From Liolophura sinensis (taxonomy: Eukaryota > Mollusca > Polyplacophora > Chitonida > Chitonidae): a stretch of DNA of 64,000 nt. A model generated the notes under the pieces. That model was not told where the DNA came from. It saw only the letters and a list, made by a program, of their open reading frames with translations, and did not search any database. The stretch lies in contig NC_088305.1 in assembly GCF_032854445.1 (NCBI RefSeq), positions 12,281,606 through 12,345,605 on the forward strand. Reading direction: 5' to 3'. A program made the position numbers and the translations under genes. Each line of letters starts with the position of its first letter. Positions within the stretch are counted from its first letter, which is position 1. Positions 34,676-46,072 of the stretch are shown one piece after another.

Positions 34676-34745
34676 GGATGTCACTACGTGGATCACACCG
34701 GGAGTCGAAACCAGGTCTCAGCAACCGAAGTGCAGCGCTCTACCA
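34676..34745 (-). tRNA. tRNA-like sequence (pseudo-tRNA or SINE head, Arg-TCG-like)
   Basis: On the minus strand: TTTAGCTCATTTGGTAGAGC (classic D-arm and A box), an anticodon-arm-like CTGCACTTCGGTTGCTG whose seven-base loop would carry TCG (arginine), and GGTTTCGACTCC, a B box with one extra T. The anticodon stem has one mismatch and the acceptor ends do not pair, so a working tRNA is unlikely. Confidence 0.4.
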
Positions 34746-35084
34746 AATGAGCTAAAGGAAAATTCCCACCAGCTACAGCTAATATGAATAAAACTGGAAA
34801 GCTGCTCCCGTTTATAGATGGTAGAAGGCAGGCAGAAAACCCCTGCTACAAATGTCACAATGTTGTAATGACAAAACCGGAAAACTGCGCATTTTGCTTG
34901 TCTTGCTCAAAGTACCTGATTACCGTCGATGTAAATTAAGTGCTTTTTTCCTGAATGTCGCGCAGACAATATTTGACTAAAAAAATCATATAAAATTTTG
35001 TGCCAGTAGTTTGTTTTCAAATGCAAAAATTTTTCAAAAGCGAACTATAAAAAGCCCCCGAACAGAGATAAATGGAGAGGTATA

Positions 35085-35205
35085 AAAATAAAAACGATAT
35101 ACACAAAAGTTGAATTGAGTTTGCAGATATTACGCAACCCGTGGGAAAATAAAAACAGTATACACAAAAACTGAATTTAGTTTACAGATATTACTCAACC
35201 TGTGA
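35085..35205 (+). repeat. Two-copy tandem repeat, 61-bp period
   Basis: ACACAAAAGTTGAATTGAGT at 35101 recurs as ACACAAAAACTGAATTTAGT at 35162; both run on through TT(G/A)CAGATATTACXCAACC. Confidence 0.85.
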
Positions 35206-36244
35206 GATGGGCACGACATGAAGTTATCAAGCGGTGCAAGTGCAACAAAAAGCTAGAAGCCTTGAGTCCCTGGCAATTATATCAACTATATGTACGTGTA
35301 GCTTTTACACGTATGTGTATGTCATTCGTCCCATTTGATAGTACGTGCTCTGATTTTTCATTACTAACATTTCCTTTACATGTACACATAGACAAAAAAT
35401 GGACATAAATTCTTGTATAGAATGATGTTGAGGTTGGCAGATGAGTCAAAAAATGTGCTTCCGAAGACGGCGTCGTAAATGAGTCCTGGCACCACCTTGT
35501 AAATGTCAAGAGCTTTCATCTCGCGGGTTTTCAGATCGTTCTGCTTCTATTTTTATTTTTTCGCGCCGAAGTGCTGCCTTCTGATAGATTCCGCTACTCG
35601 AGTCTTGGTCATGAGGAGGCGTCCTCTTCTCTGTGAACAATGTCGTTCCCGCCAGCGCCACTAATCAGTAGATTGCGGCCACTATCACTGTCCATTATGC
35701 CTTCTATATTTTAATTGTGTGTTTATAGAAAGACTTTTTTCACTCACGCGGAAGACTGAAGGCCACTGTGGCTATTTATGCTTTTGTTAGTTTCCTGCGA
35801 CACTGGGTAGTTTTCTTATTCTTTCTGACCCACACACCTCTGTAGCTATATCCACATTTGCCTTCTAAAATAGCCAATGTTCTGACAGGCACCGTGTAAC
35901 AGGGAAGACAAAGCATTGCCCTGAAGGAGTTGGGTCAGCTTTTGAGGTTTATAGACTATATCCTTAAATTCTCCAGAGATAATCACACAATTTCCAACTC
36001 CATTTGTCACCTTTGGACAGCGATGCCCGATTTAGCTAAAACGTGAAACTGAGATAACATCATTAAAGCTTTTAAATTTTTGCATTTGCCAATGGCTGTT
36101 TCAAGCGAAAATTGCGTAAATTTTGAGATGTTTATGTGTAAAGCACAAAGCCTCTATATACCTGCAATCTTGCAGTCAATACATCTTAACCCTCAGAATG
36201 TGCTAAACTCTCATGCTGTAACATGTTGTGATGTTATTTAGCGC
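35206..36244. other. No gene seen
   Basis: Mixed composition, no repeat or frame recognised; flanks the 34-bp array on its left. Confidence 0.35.
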
Positions 36245-36257
36245 GTGTCCTATATTA

Positions 36258-36940
36258 GTTCGACAGCTCGACTCGACAGTCATACCATGTTGTTCGACGG
36301 GTCGACTCTGCAATCATACCATGTTGTTCGACGGGCCCACTCGGCAATCATACCAAGCTGTTCGACGGGCCGACTCGACAATCATACCATGTTATACGAC
36401 GGGTCGACTCGGCAATCGTACCATGTTATTCGACGGGTCGACTCGACAATCATACCATGCTGCTCGACGGGCCGACTCGGCAATCGTACCATGTTATACG
36501 ACGGGTCGACTCGGCAATCATACCATGTTGTTCGACGGGCTCACTCGACAATCATACCATGTTGTTCGACGGGTCGACTCTGCAATCATACCATGTTGTT
36601 CGACGGGCTCACTCGACAATCATACCATGTTGTTCGACGGGTCGACTCTGCAATCATACCATGTTGTTCGACGGGTCCACACGGCAATCATACGATGTTG
36701 TTTGACGGGTCGACTCGGCAATCATACCATGTTATACGATGGGTCCACTCGGCAATCATACGATGTTGTTCGACCGGTCCACATGGCAATCATACGATGT
36801 TGTTTGACGGGTCGACTCGGCAATCATACGATGTTGTTTGACGAGTCGACTCTGCAATCATACCACGTTGTTTGACGGGTCCACTCGGCAATCGTACCAT
36901 GTTCTTCGATAGTTCCACTTGGCAATCATACAATGTAAAC
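36258..36940. repeat. 34-bp minisatellite, about 20 units
   Basis: The unit is TTCGACGGGTCGACTCGGCA then ATCATACCATGTTG, with a measured period of 34. Most units contain the palindrome GTCGAC or a close variant (GGCCGAC, GGTCCAC). The unit has no stop codon in any plus-strand frame, and 34 leaves remainder 1 on division by 3. So open frames of 215, 198 and 82 codons run across it, each cycling through all three translations with a 34-residue protein period (such as GSTRQSYHVVRR). I read them as consequences of the repeat. Confidence 0.95.
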
Positions 36941-38047
36941 TGACCCCGACTCTATAATGCCGTCATTGAACGGTGCAATTGTCGAACTAACATAGGACTG
37001 GCGCTATTTCATGCGACTTGTGGAAATCGGCAAATCGCGTTGTTTGACAGAGGATAGTGAATTCTTGAGCTATTTTCATTCCACTTGTCATTTTGGACGA
37101 CTCCATAAAATCGCATGAACCGTACGAACGCATCTTCACTGCCAATACGTGGTGTAATGAAGAAGATTGTCTCTTGCCAAGTACGGCATGTACAATGTAG
37201 TCGGTGTCACTGTCCAGTCGTGGATACACCCTTGGATGTGCAGTAAATGTCAAATCATAATTTAATCAGGTGTATGACAGAGAGAATACAGCTCAAGCTA
37301 CCCTCATCGATTTTTGGTCTCACTATTGTTATAGCTAGTTTGCCTCGGGGGACCAACGCGTACCTTTGTCCTTAGAATGCCTTCTTCCCCAGTTCTGTTA
37401 AAGAGCTGTCCATATCTCCATCACATGAAAATTTAGGCTATGGAGCTATCGAAAGTGTGATCATTGTCATATAATATGTTGTGTACACTTTAAAAGCAAT
37501 TCTAAACACATTCCCGCCACGACATGCATGGCTGTAATATTGCCAAAGTGGCGTTAAAGAATACATGACACTTGAATTTTATCTCTTAATGCGTAGTGTG
37601 TGGTTTGGCCTGACATATAAAACTACAAAACAAAGCTTATCAGCTTTCATCTTGGGACACAATGAAGGTTTTAAACTACAGCATTGTTTTAATTTATTTT
37701 GTATATTCAGCCGTGTAAAGTTAGTCGTATTCACTGTAAAAAAAATGCCCTTTGTTAGTAACACCTAACACCACAAGCTCTATGGATTGATAGGTTGGGC
37801 TCTCATATTACTGTAAGGAGTATTCAGTTAAGAAGACTTTTTCTAATTCATAATGTTAAGCTCCATTTGCTTGCTTCGACACCAAGAATTCGTTGTCTCG
37901 AGTGACGTCATAATTATACAAAAACCATAAATTATGTTCATGTTATTTTATGGTCAATACAAGACCCAGTTACGACAAAAAAAGAGTACACCTACATGTA
38001 ACCAGTCTGTCATGTATAATGAAATACTTTAATATAATAGCAGATAT
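36941..38047. other. No gene seen
   Basis: No motif or repeat recognised; short open frames of up to 88 codons only. Confidence 0.35.
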
Positions 38048-38180
38048 AAACTCACGACCATCCGCAGGATGCTCACAGGTCTTCCCGCGTAGGACTGGAA
38101 CCTAGTATGAACTTTGAACTCATAGCAACCGCATTGCATAGTGCATCGCTGGCACGCTAACCACTCCGCCAAGGAGCCTA
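38048..38180 (-). repeat. SINE-A head half, reverse orientation
   Basis: TCACGACCATCCGCAGGATG, GGTCTTCCCGCGTAGGAC, TTTGAACTCATAGCAACCGC (B box reversed) and GGCACGCTAACCACTCCGCC (A box reversed). Confidence 0.85.
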
Positions 38181-38610
38181 ATCAGCCCAAATCTCGTCCA
38201 GTTACAGTGTTCACATTAAATGTACAAAGCAACTCGTTCACTTCACATGCTCCCACATAATCGATTAAGAGACATGACATGTGACTGAAGATGTGTGCCT
38301 GGAGATTTTCTTAGATGACCCAGTTGGCTAACCTGTAACCTGGGGCGAATTGGTTGCAATATTCAATACTATCAAAAGATCGCCTGTAGCGAAGCGAACA
38401 AAGAACCGCTGAGGCTGTGAAGGCGATAGACAGTAGGTTGTTGCTGCATCTGCCCGTCATTCTGCGCCGATGATGAGTTTTTGGTTGTTGTGTGGTTCTT
38501 TGAGAATGGAAGCATATACATAAAAATAAGCAGACAGAGAGACACGGTGTGAAACTTCATATATACTCTACAGTGTATATTTTCTTGTACCTATTTACTT
38601 TGGCCAAGTA

Positions 38611-38885
38611 CTGCTTTGGTGGCCTAATGATTAGGGCGTCCGCCTCGATGTTTGGAGACCTGGTATCAAACCCAAGTGGAGTCATACCAAAAGCTATGAA
38701 AATGGTACTTGCTGCTGCCTCGCTTTGCGCCCAGCGCTGAGAGGGTAAGGCAGGGAAACACGACTGGTTGAACCATTGTCACTATAATGTGACTGGTTGA
38801 CGTTTCATGCCCGAAGTCTTCGGCATTATACTTCAGTGGCGCCAGTTCTTTGGCGGCATGGGCATAGATACATACGATGGTAATG
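38611..38885 (+). repeat. S2 SINE, head to body
   Basis: GGTGGCCTAATGATTAGGGC and GTCCGCCTCG form the tRNA-like head, GGTATCAAACCCAAGTGG the B box, then AATGGTACTTGCTGCTGCCT. The body includes GAAGTCTTCGGCATTATACT and GTGGCGCCAGTTCTTTGGCG, the complement of the block in the copies near 3470 and 24590. Confidence 0.7.
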
Positions 38886-39061
38886 AGATTTGTAACAATA
38901 ATGTCTCTCTTTAGCATAATAATTAAGGTCAAAGGTCAGTGTTGGAATTCTTCTCTCTGGTTCTTGACGATTGCTTGATCCCAAGCAACGTGAATGTAAA
39001 CTACAGATTAAGCTGCGTAAATGTGGTTGGAACCCGCATTAAATACTATTAAAATGCGCCA

Positions 39062-39341
39062 GGGGGCCCCCGTGGTTCACTTGGTTAGCGCGCTAGCCCA
39101 GCATTTTGACCCAGGAGCCTCTCACCAATGCGGTCGCTGTGTGTTCAAGTCCAGCTCATGCTGGCTTCCTCTCCTGCCGTACGTGGGAAGGTCTGTCAGC
39201 AGCCTGCGGATGGTCGTGGGTTTCCATCGGGCTCTGCCCGGTTTCCACCCACCATAATGCTGGCCGCCGTCATATAAATGAAATATTCTTGAGTATGGCG
39301 TAAAACACTAATCAAATAAATAAATAAATAAATAAATAAAA
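39062..39341 (+). repeat. SINE-A, full length reference copy
   Basis: Best copy in the window. tRNA-like head with CCGTGGTTCACTTGGTTAGC (A-box region) and GTGTGTTCAAGTCCAGC (B box); a body with GTACGTGGGAAGGTCTGTCA, GCGGATGGTCGTGGGTTTCC and CATAATGCTGGCCGCCGTCA; then GTAAAACACTAATCAAATAA and a (AAAT)n tail to 39341. AAAATG at 39051-39056 and 39338-39343 may be a short target-site duplication. Such elements have no protein and depend on LINE reverse transcriptase. Confidence 0.95.
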
Positions 39342-39834
39342 TGTAACATCACACAAAATACAGAGTACATTATATGGATCTGACACTAAAGCATCCCTTA
39401 ATTTGTTTAAAAAATGAGACAAAACAATCAGGTATTGGTATAGTTATATATTATTTCGGTTAAATGTGTTGAAGCACAAAATGGGCATTCTGATATTTAG
39501 ATCTGCGAAGAGGGTCAGTGTACTTAGATTGCAGAGAAATGAATTCCAAAGTGTGAACATGTTGGAATATAAATACTTTGTATTACATATAATACAAGGT
39601 ATGTCCACTGTTTGGACACAGGGCGCAGTATATATTACACCATACCAGAGCAAAAACTCGTTTGTTTCCATTCCAACATGTCATAATTTCCCACACTCTA
39701 AGTACCTTAAGCTACGATGAAAGTGTTTACTAACACTTAGGTCATTGATCCCGTTGCATTGTTTTAATGTGTTTGGATATTTAATGTGGTGACAGTCCAT
39801 CATCTTTAGTTGTTCTATACCATTGACGTCTAAT
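39342..39834. other. No gene seen
   Basis: AT-rich; includes a local inverted similarity around 39420-39680 without a clean hairpin. Confidence 0.3.
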
Positions 39835-40055
39835 AACTTGCACTAAACACTGCATATTTTTCTACCTGATTCTACTTAAGCCATGGTGCCATAGGCAGGG
39901 TGTAATCTGCTAGCGTTTAAGCATTTACATAAGTATAACCCTGACTGAGGTAAAGTGGCAAGAGGCCGTATTTCACCGGTTACGTGTAACGATTTGTCAT
40001 CTATCATACTGTAGTCGTTACTCTGGGTTCACTCTCTATACTGTAGTCTGTTGTA
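39835..40055 (+). repeat. Repeat D, near-complete copy
   Basis: ACTTGCACTAAACACTGCAT, TTCTACCTGATTCTACTTAA, GCCATGGTGCC, ACCCTGACTGAGGTAAAGTG, GCAAGAGGCCGTATTTCACC, GGTTACGTGTAACGAT and CTCTCTATACTGTAG in this order, as in 13175-13400. Confidence 0.8.
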
Positions 40056-40370
40056 TTATATTCCTGGGTTTTGAGCAAGACATTCTCATTCAGAAATTTA
40101 AAAAAAAAACAACATGGCAAATGTTAGGGTACATATACTGCCCAGTATTGTTTCATTTTACATTTCACCATATTTTTTCAAATATTGCATCTTGGGAAAT
40201 TAATAAATTTATTTTTATAAACAAAAATATTTTGATCGAAGACAACTCGCACGTTCTGGCAACCACTCTTGCATTTTCGGGCAGTAGATGTGCAGCCACT
40301 CAAGCGCACGTTTGTCACTGCGATAGCGAGTCTCTGTCTCGGTCTGTCAACCGGTCGATTACTTAAAAGG

Positions 40371-40465
40371 TCTGGGGGCCTCACTGACCGAGTGGTCAGT
40401 GTGCTACTGCAGAATAATGACCATGACCGTGTGACTAATACGATTGCGTGAGTTGAAGTCCGTGA
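40371..40465 (+). repeat. SINE-A head fragment
   Basis: GGGGGCCTCACTGACCGAGT and GTGGTCAGTGTGCTACTGCA resemble the SINE-A head, and GTGAGTTGAAGTCCGTGAGT resembles its B box region; the rest is lost. Confidence 0.5.
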
Positions 40466-41590
40466 GTTGAAGACTGTCTGTCAGCCAGACAGTCACTCAG
40501 AGAAGTGGTTGAATATTTACATGGGTAGTCAGGTACATGAAATCGGCCAATAAGACAGAAAATCTCAAACTGTTCGGTAATCAGTCCTTCGATTATTTAT
40601 ACGGTCTGTCTGTTACACATATAATATCTCAGTTAAATACCCACTTCTCTTGGGTCAGCCTGTCAATCAATAAAGTAAGTATACAGCCAGTATGTTGCTT
40701 GCCTAATATGCCAATAGCATTGCAAGTCTCAGACTGTCACTCTATCAATCAGTCTGTTGGTTATTTACGGTTGATCAGTTACATGTAATCTGCGAATGCA
40801 ACAGTCAGTGTTAATGAATCAGTCAGCCAGTTAGCAGGTCAGTCAAACAATCATTTCCTTTATCAGTCGTACGGGGTGTCTTTTCGGTGACGCTCTCACT
40901 CACTCGGACAGTTAATTAGTAAGCCAGCCATTTCGTCTTGTCTAAAGAACAACGCTGTGGTCTTTGAACGCTAGATCACGTCTTTGTTCATTATATACTC
41001 CAGCATTTCACTATGTAGCAGAATGTCGATAAACAGTTTCCTGGTTTATCCACATGACATCAATGACTTTTTCCTGTTTTATAACTTTGAAATCTTAAGG
41101 CCATCTCTGCATTTGTTCATCAGTCCAAATGAAAGATGGAGATGTCAACCGACAGCATCACTAAATGATTTATTTCCGCTCTTTGAAATTTTCGAATGCG
41201 CTCGGTCACATCAAACATCGTTCACTCTCTGAGTCAATCTGATAGTTTAAAAAAATATTGAGAACAAATTAAGGGTAATAGCTGGATGAAGATTATTCTG
41301 TTTTTATCTAACATGCTTGTCAAGCGGATAATTAACGAAGGCTAACTTCAAACAAAACGACCCAAAGTTCACATTTAAAGGAGATCTGATCACTTCATTG
41401 TCCGTAGCAGTCGACCCATTAAACCGAAATTTTCTTCAGATCCCTGATAACTGCATATCTAAAAGTCAAGGTATCTGAAAATCTAAAAAACACAGCTCAC
41501 CAAAGCTTCCTTTAATATAATGTGGAAACAGTTAGATGCTATCTGCTTCAAGAAACTGATTAGATAATCTGTTTTACTGAACCAGGTACC
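40466..41590. other. CAGTC-rich degenerate tract, no gene
   Basis: From about 40470 to 40880 the motifs CAGTCAGTC, CAGCCAGT and TCAGTC recur irregularly, as in an old decayed simple repeat. The remainder is unassigned. Confidence 0.45.
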
Positions 41591-41599
41591 CTTTTGTCG

Positions 41600-42990
41600 C
41601 TTGCGCTCCTCTTACGCTCAGAGTGATATGTAACCACGTAAAATTACGTCTTAAACAGTGAGACAGTGGCCTCAGCACAATGATATTATGTTTCCACGCA
41701 ACGGTTCCTGAGCTTACTAATGCTTTATAAGCTGTCTTTGCGCGTTGATATCACGGTGGTGGCCTTACCAAAGTGATGCCTTATTGCAATTTTATGGCTG
41801 TCTTAGTCGCGACGGTTCCTGAGCACATTAATGTTCTATACCAACGTGACAGTTGCCTTGGCACATTGATTCTTCGACGGCTGCCTTACTGAGGTGATAC
41901 CTTTTCAAAACTTTACAGTGGCCTTAGTTGCAACGGCCCCTAAGCACATTGGTGCTCTTTCCCAACGTGACAGTTGTCTTGGCACGTTGATTCCGCGAGG
42001 GTTGTCTTACCACAGTGATACCCTTTCACAACTTTACAGTGGCCTTAGTCGCGACGGTTCCTGAGCGAATTGATGCTCCATCCCTACGTGACAGTTGATT
42101 TGCCACGTTGATTCCGCGACGGTTGTCGTAGCACAGTGATACCTTTTTACAACTTTACAGTGGCCTTAGTTGCGACGGTCCCTAAGCACACTGATGCTCT
42201 TTCCCAGCGTGACAGTTGTCTTGCCACGTTGATTCCGCGACAGTTGTCTTACCACAGTAACACCTTTTCACAACATTATAGTGGCCGTACTCGTGGCGGT
42301 TCCTAAGCACATTGATGCTACATCCCAACGTGACAGTTGACTTGGCACGTTGATTCCGCGAGGGTTGACTTACCACAGTGATACCTTTTCACAACTTTAC
42401 AGTGGCCTTAGTCCCGACGGTTCCTGAGCACATTAATGCTCCATCCTAACGTGACAGTTGACTTGCCACCTTGACGCGGCGACAGTTGTCTTACCACAGT
42501 GATACCTGTTTACAACTTCACAGCTGCCTTTGTCGCGACGGTTCCTGAGCACATTAATGCTCTATGCTAACGTGACAGTTGACTTGGCACGTTGATTCCG
42601 CGAGGGTTGTCTTACCACAGTGATACCTTTTCACAACTTCATAGTGGCCTTAGTCGCAACGGTTCCTAAGCACAATAATGCTCTATGCTAACTTGACAGT
42701 TGTCTTGGCACGTTGATTCCGCGAGGGTTGTCTTACCACAGTGATACCTTTTCACAACTTTATAGTTGCCTTAGTCGCGACGGTTCCGGAGCACAATAAT
42801 GCTCTATTCTAACGTGACAGTTGTCTTGGTACGTTGATTCCGCGACGGTTGATTTATCACAGTGATACCTTTCCACAACATCACAGTGGCCTTAGTCGCA
42901 ACGGTTCCTGAGCTACATCCCAACGTGACAGTTGACTTACCACCTTGTTGCGGCGACGGTTGACTCACTCAAGGGATTCCTGACCACAAC
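41600..42990. repeat. 121-bp satellite-like array, about 11 units
   Basis: Units contain TTCCGCGA(C/G)GGTTGTCTTA, CCACAGTGATACCTTTTCAC, AACTTTACAGTGGCCTTAGT, CGCGACGGTTCCTGAGCACA, TTAATGCTC and AACGTGACAGTTGTCTTGGC. Successive TTCCGCGA starts at 41991, 42112, 42233, 42354 and later ones are 121 bases apart. The left edge (41600-41870) is more diverged; the right end breaks off near 42990. Three sub-blocks inside each unit (CGCGACGGTT.., GTGACAGTT.., CGCGACGGTTGTC..) resemble one another, suggesting an older repeat of about 40 bases. Confidence 0.95.
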
Positions 42991-43344
42991 TTTACAGTTG
43001 ACTTATTACTCTGACATTCGTGATTATTTTCTACCCTCAAAGTTCCAGGAACCACTTACAATAACTACGTTTATGGGAAGGGAAACTAAAGAAAAAGTAA
43101 GGCTTTGTTTGTGACAATATTTTTTTAGGAAATTGTTCACTACAGAAGACTGCAGCATAGAAGGTTAAACTTGAGCAATGACGACATATCTTCTCGGTTT
43201 CTGTCTTCCAGTTGTTTATTTCAACATGCAAATTAAGGGAAACATGCAGTGATTCTCATTGTAATTTATCAGACGTCATTGATCTAGAAATGCTCTAAAT
43301 GAAAACATATTTCACGGCAATGCCAAGAGACCTCGTGAAAATTT

Positions 43345-43385
43345 AATAAAACCAGAGCAGCGATGACAGTGTGATAGCAAATGTT
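43345..43385 (-). repeat. Repeat D, short fragment
   Basis: AAACCAGAGCAGCGATGACA and GTGTGATAGC are the complement of the CTATCACACTGTCGTCGCTG region of repeat D; 47340-47370 shows the same block. Confidence 0.55.
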
Positions 43386-43422
43386 TTACTCATGACACAT
43401 GTAATGGTTTCTAGAAGCCTAG

Positions 43423-43607
43423 CATTTATTTATTTGTTTATTTATTTATTTATTTGATTGGCGTTTTACGGCGTACTCAAGAATATTTCACTTTTACGAC
43501 GGCGGCCAGCATTATGGTGGGAGGAAACCGGGCTGAGCCCGGGGTAAACCCACAACCATCCGCACATTGCTGCCAGACCGTTCCACGTACGGCCGGAGAG
43601 GAAGCAT
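43423..43607 (-). repeat. SINE-A, reverse orientation, head missing
   Basis: (TTTA)n, TTGATTGGCGTTTTACGGCG, TACTCAAGAATATTTCACTT, GACGGCGGCCAGCATTATGG, GTGGGAGGAAACCGGGCTGA, and GTACGGCCGGAGAGGAAGC where it ends. Confidence 0.9.
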
Positions 43608-44519
43608 TATGTTAGTCTTTTAAGCAAATATCCACTCCATAAGTATAGGAATATCCCTGATATATATAGTCAGATGGAAATAGGATAGTATATTGCACAG
43701 CATAGCATACTTCTTCACAACGATATTTTATGGGGTGCCAAAGATCGGGTTGCAGCTATTTGTCAGCGATAATAACGCACTTTGCTACACCTTCACATCT
43801 TGCTGTATATTGTTAACACTGTATTTCAGGATTGGCGCTGAAACTCATTCCCGGGAAATTTGGAACGTTGAAAGTATCTTGTACTTTTTATGGATAAAGA
43901 CCTTGCACCGCAGTGAGAGTTTGGGAGAGGATATTCCTCACCGCGGACACACATAAACGAAGGTAAGTTTACAGAATTTATTCCTGTTTCACTACCCACT
44001 TACAAACATCCAAGATTCTTTCTGGCGAAGCTCTTGGCTCCGTGAACGCTCGGGCAAGCGCATTAATGGCCAGTCTAGACACGTCTGTTGTTCATCAGTA
44101 GTGAATCGCTGCTTTAGGGCAGGTACTCCCCTATAACGTCAGCGTATGCTGATGCTATATTTCCTTGCAAATGAGAGTTTATTGTCTACCAAGTCGTTTT
44201 TATCCTACATTCCCTACAACTTTAATCAAGGCACAGATTATCCAGGTCGAAGAGTAAAACTCTTAAGTACGGAGTTACATGTATGCCGTGTACGGATACT
44301 TTTTCTAAACTTTGTCGAAAGAAGCTAATTTTGCCTGTAACATCATCAAAGGATCATTGCTTTTGACCATTACGCCGTGCATTGCTTTTCTTGCAAATAG
44401 AGTATCAAACTTTTTGCTTAATACGCCGTAAATTTCAAAGAAAATATCACTACTGTGGTCAAATTGTCGTACATTTTAAGATAGTATCACTATTTTCTAT
44501 TACCTCGTAATGAGAGTAC
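43608..44519. other. No certain gene; one splice-bounded open piece
   Basis: At 43830-43958 an open stretch lies between an acceptor-like CTGTATTTCAG and a donor-like GAAGGTAAGTT. Only one frame is open and it ends in TAA just before the donor, so if transcribed it would be a last-coding or untranslated exon. No homology recognised. Confidence 0.25.
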
Positions 44520-44640
44520 GACTGGTCAGCCTGCTAGCGCGACGCAATAACCCAAGAGCCTATCACCAATGTGGGCGCTGTGAGTTTAAGTCCAGCTCTT
44601 GCTGACGTCCTCTCCAGCCGTACGTGCGAATGTGGTCACA
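44520..44640 (+). repeat. SINE-A head half
   Basis: GCCTGCTAGCGCGACGCAAT, AACCCAAGAGCCTATCACCA, GTGAGTTTAAGTCCAGCTCT (B box) and CCAGCCGTACGTGCGAATG. Confidence 0.85.
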
Positions 44641-45860
44641 TTTAACTTTTGAAATACGTCCTCGTGTCAGTTTACCTCAGTAGGGGGTTTATTGTAATTG
44701 TTTATGTAAGCATTAATGTCAAACAAAATCTATTCTACAAGAATGACAAGGGGAATGTTATAAGAGCTGTCAATACAGTTGAGGAGAACATTCAATCGCG
44801 TATATTATATAATAGTTTTAACTTCGTTTCTAAGGTTATTTCTATCATAGAAAGGCGTTAATGTTTACCGGCAAAAGGAGTCTGACAGTTCTGGAAGAAA
44901 GATGCTTACCATTGCAAGTATCCAGTTACATATACCGGCCAGGCACCCTGATACATTCAAGACAGTCACAAAACGTAAACCATTCGTTCGCGTAGTTGTT
45001 TTTCTTTGATTTTTGACCATTAAAGGACAAGGCAGGACTTATAGCACACATGAAATCGCCTTGACATCCCACTCAAACATTCCTAGATTTAAACACGCAA
45101 TTCTTGTTTTCTTAGGTGTCAGTGGACAGCGGGGATAGATTTTTTCATTGCTAAAGTAGATGTATTAATGATGAAAAAACGGATATCAACGCAGAATGAA
45201 GTGTTTCAAACTTATATTTTATTTCGTTGAGAGTCTTCAGTTTACAGCGTATTCCAGCTTAAAGGCTTTCTCCTGTTTAGTACAGCGCAATTCCCCTCGT
45301 GGATCTTAAATATTCTGCGTCGGAGTGACAGTCATAACTTTGTGCAAATCATTTCTCGTCGATGGCGTTACCATTACGAGTTTTGATTTCTTCCTTCTTG
45401 AAACGATTCCTCTCAGGTTTTCTGCCCTCAGGTTCAAATTGCGTGTGCAAAGCTGGTGCCTTACAGATAAACAACCGGGAACAGACCTCACCATTACAGG
45501 ACCCAGGTGTTTTTTCCATCTACATTTAGCTTCATTTTGTTCTTGTGGTACACGTTAGTATCTCTTTAGAGTTTGGCACACCTGCGCATAATAGGATATT
45601 GTCGTTTTCCAAACATAGCGCCTCCAATACATGTACTTTCCAAATTTTGTCACACTCCGCGGAACCAAGCTTTCTTTAGTTTTTTCCTTGTTTATTCATT
45701 TAAAGAAGAAAAAGCAAACTTCAGTCGTATCGGTAAGTGATTGGAGAGATATATGACATTATTGTATTCTGTTATACGTCATGTTTGGCGCCATCGTTGT
45801 AACGGGTCGAGGATCGAGGGATTGACGCCTATCTTACTCCAATACATCACAAATGCTGAA
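44641..45860. other. No gene seen
   Basis: Short frames only; nothing conserved recognised. Confidence 0.35.
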
Positions 45861-46072
45861 TTATTTATTTCATTTGATTGGTATTTTACGTCATGCTCAA
45901 AAATATTTCATTTATACGACGGCAGTCAGCATTAAGGTGGACCACAGCCATCCTCAGATTGCTGTGCGACCGGAGAGGAAGTTAGCATAAGCTGGACTTG
46001 AACTCATATCTACCGCTAATGAGAGCTTTCTTGGGTGTTATTCTTCGCTAACCACTCTGTCACGGATGCCCC
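45861..46072 (-). repeat. SINE-A, reverse orientation, with internal deletion
   Basis: TTTCATTTGATTGGTATTTT, TTATACGACGGCAGTCAGCA, a shortened middle, AGCATAAGCTGGACTTGAAC and TTCGCTAACCACTCTGTCAC. The whole element is represented but the CCGGGCAGAGCC centre is missing. Confidence 0.85.

Noticed and set aside
34367-34724. Several overlapping cysteine-rich minus-strand frames
   Set aside because: They derive from a degenerate ACAC-rich tract; three frames give similar low-complexity peptides.
36228-36875. 215-codon plus-strand open frame, and two overlapping ones
   Set aside because: Entirely composed of the 34-bp minisatellite, which has no stops in any forward frame; three frames are open at once, so length is not evidence of coding.
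43693-43956. 87-codon frame ending at a donor-like GGTAAGTT
   Set aside because: A splice-bounded piece exists, but without a partner exon or homology it cannot be called a gene.
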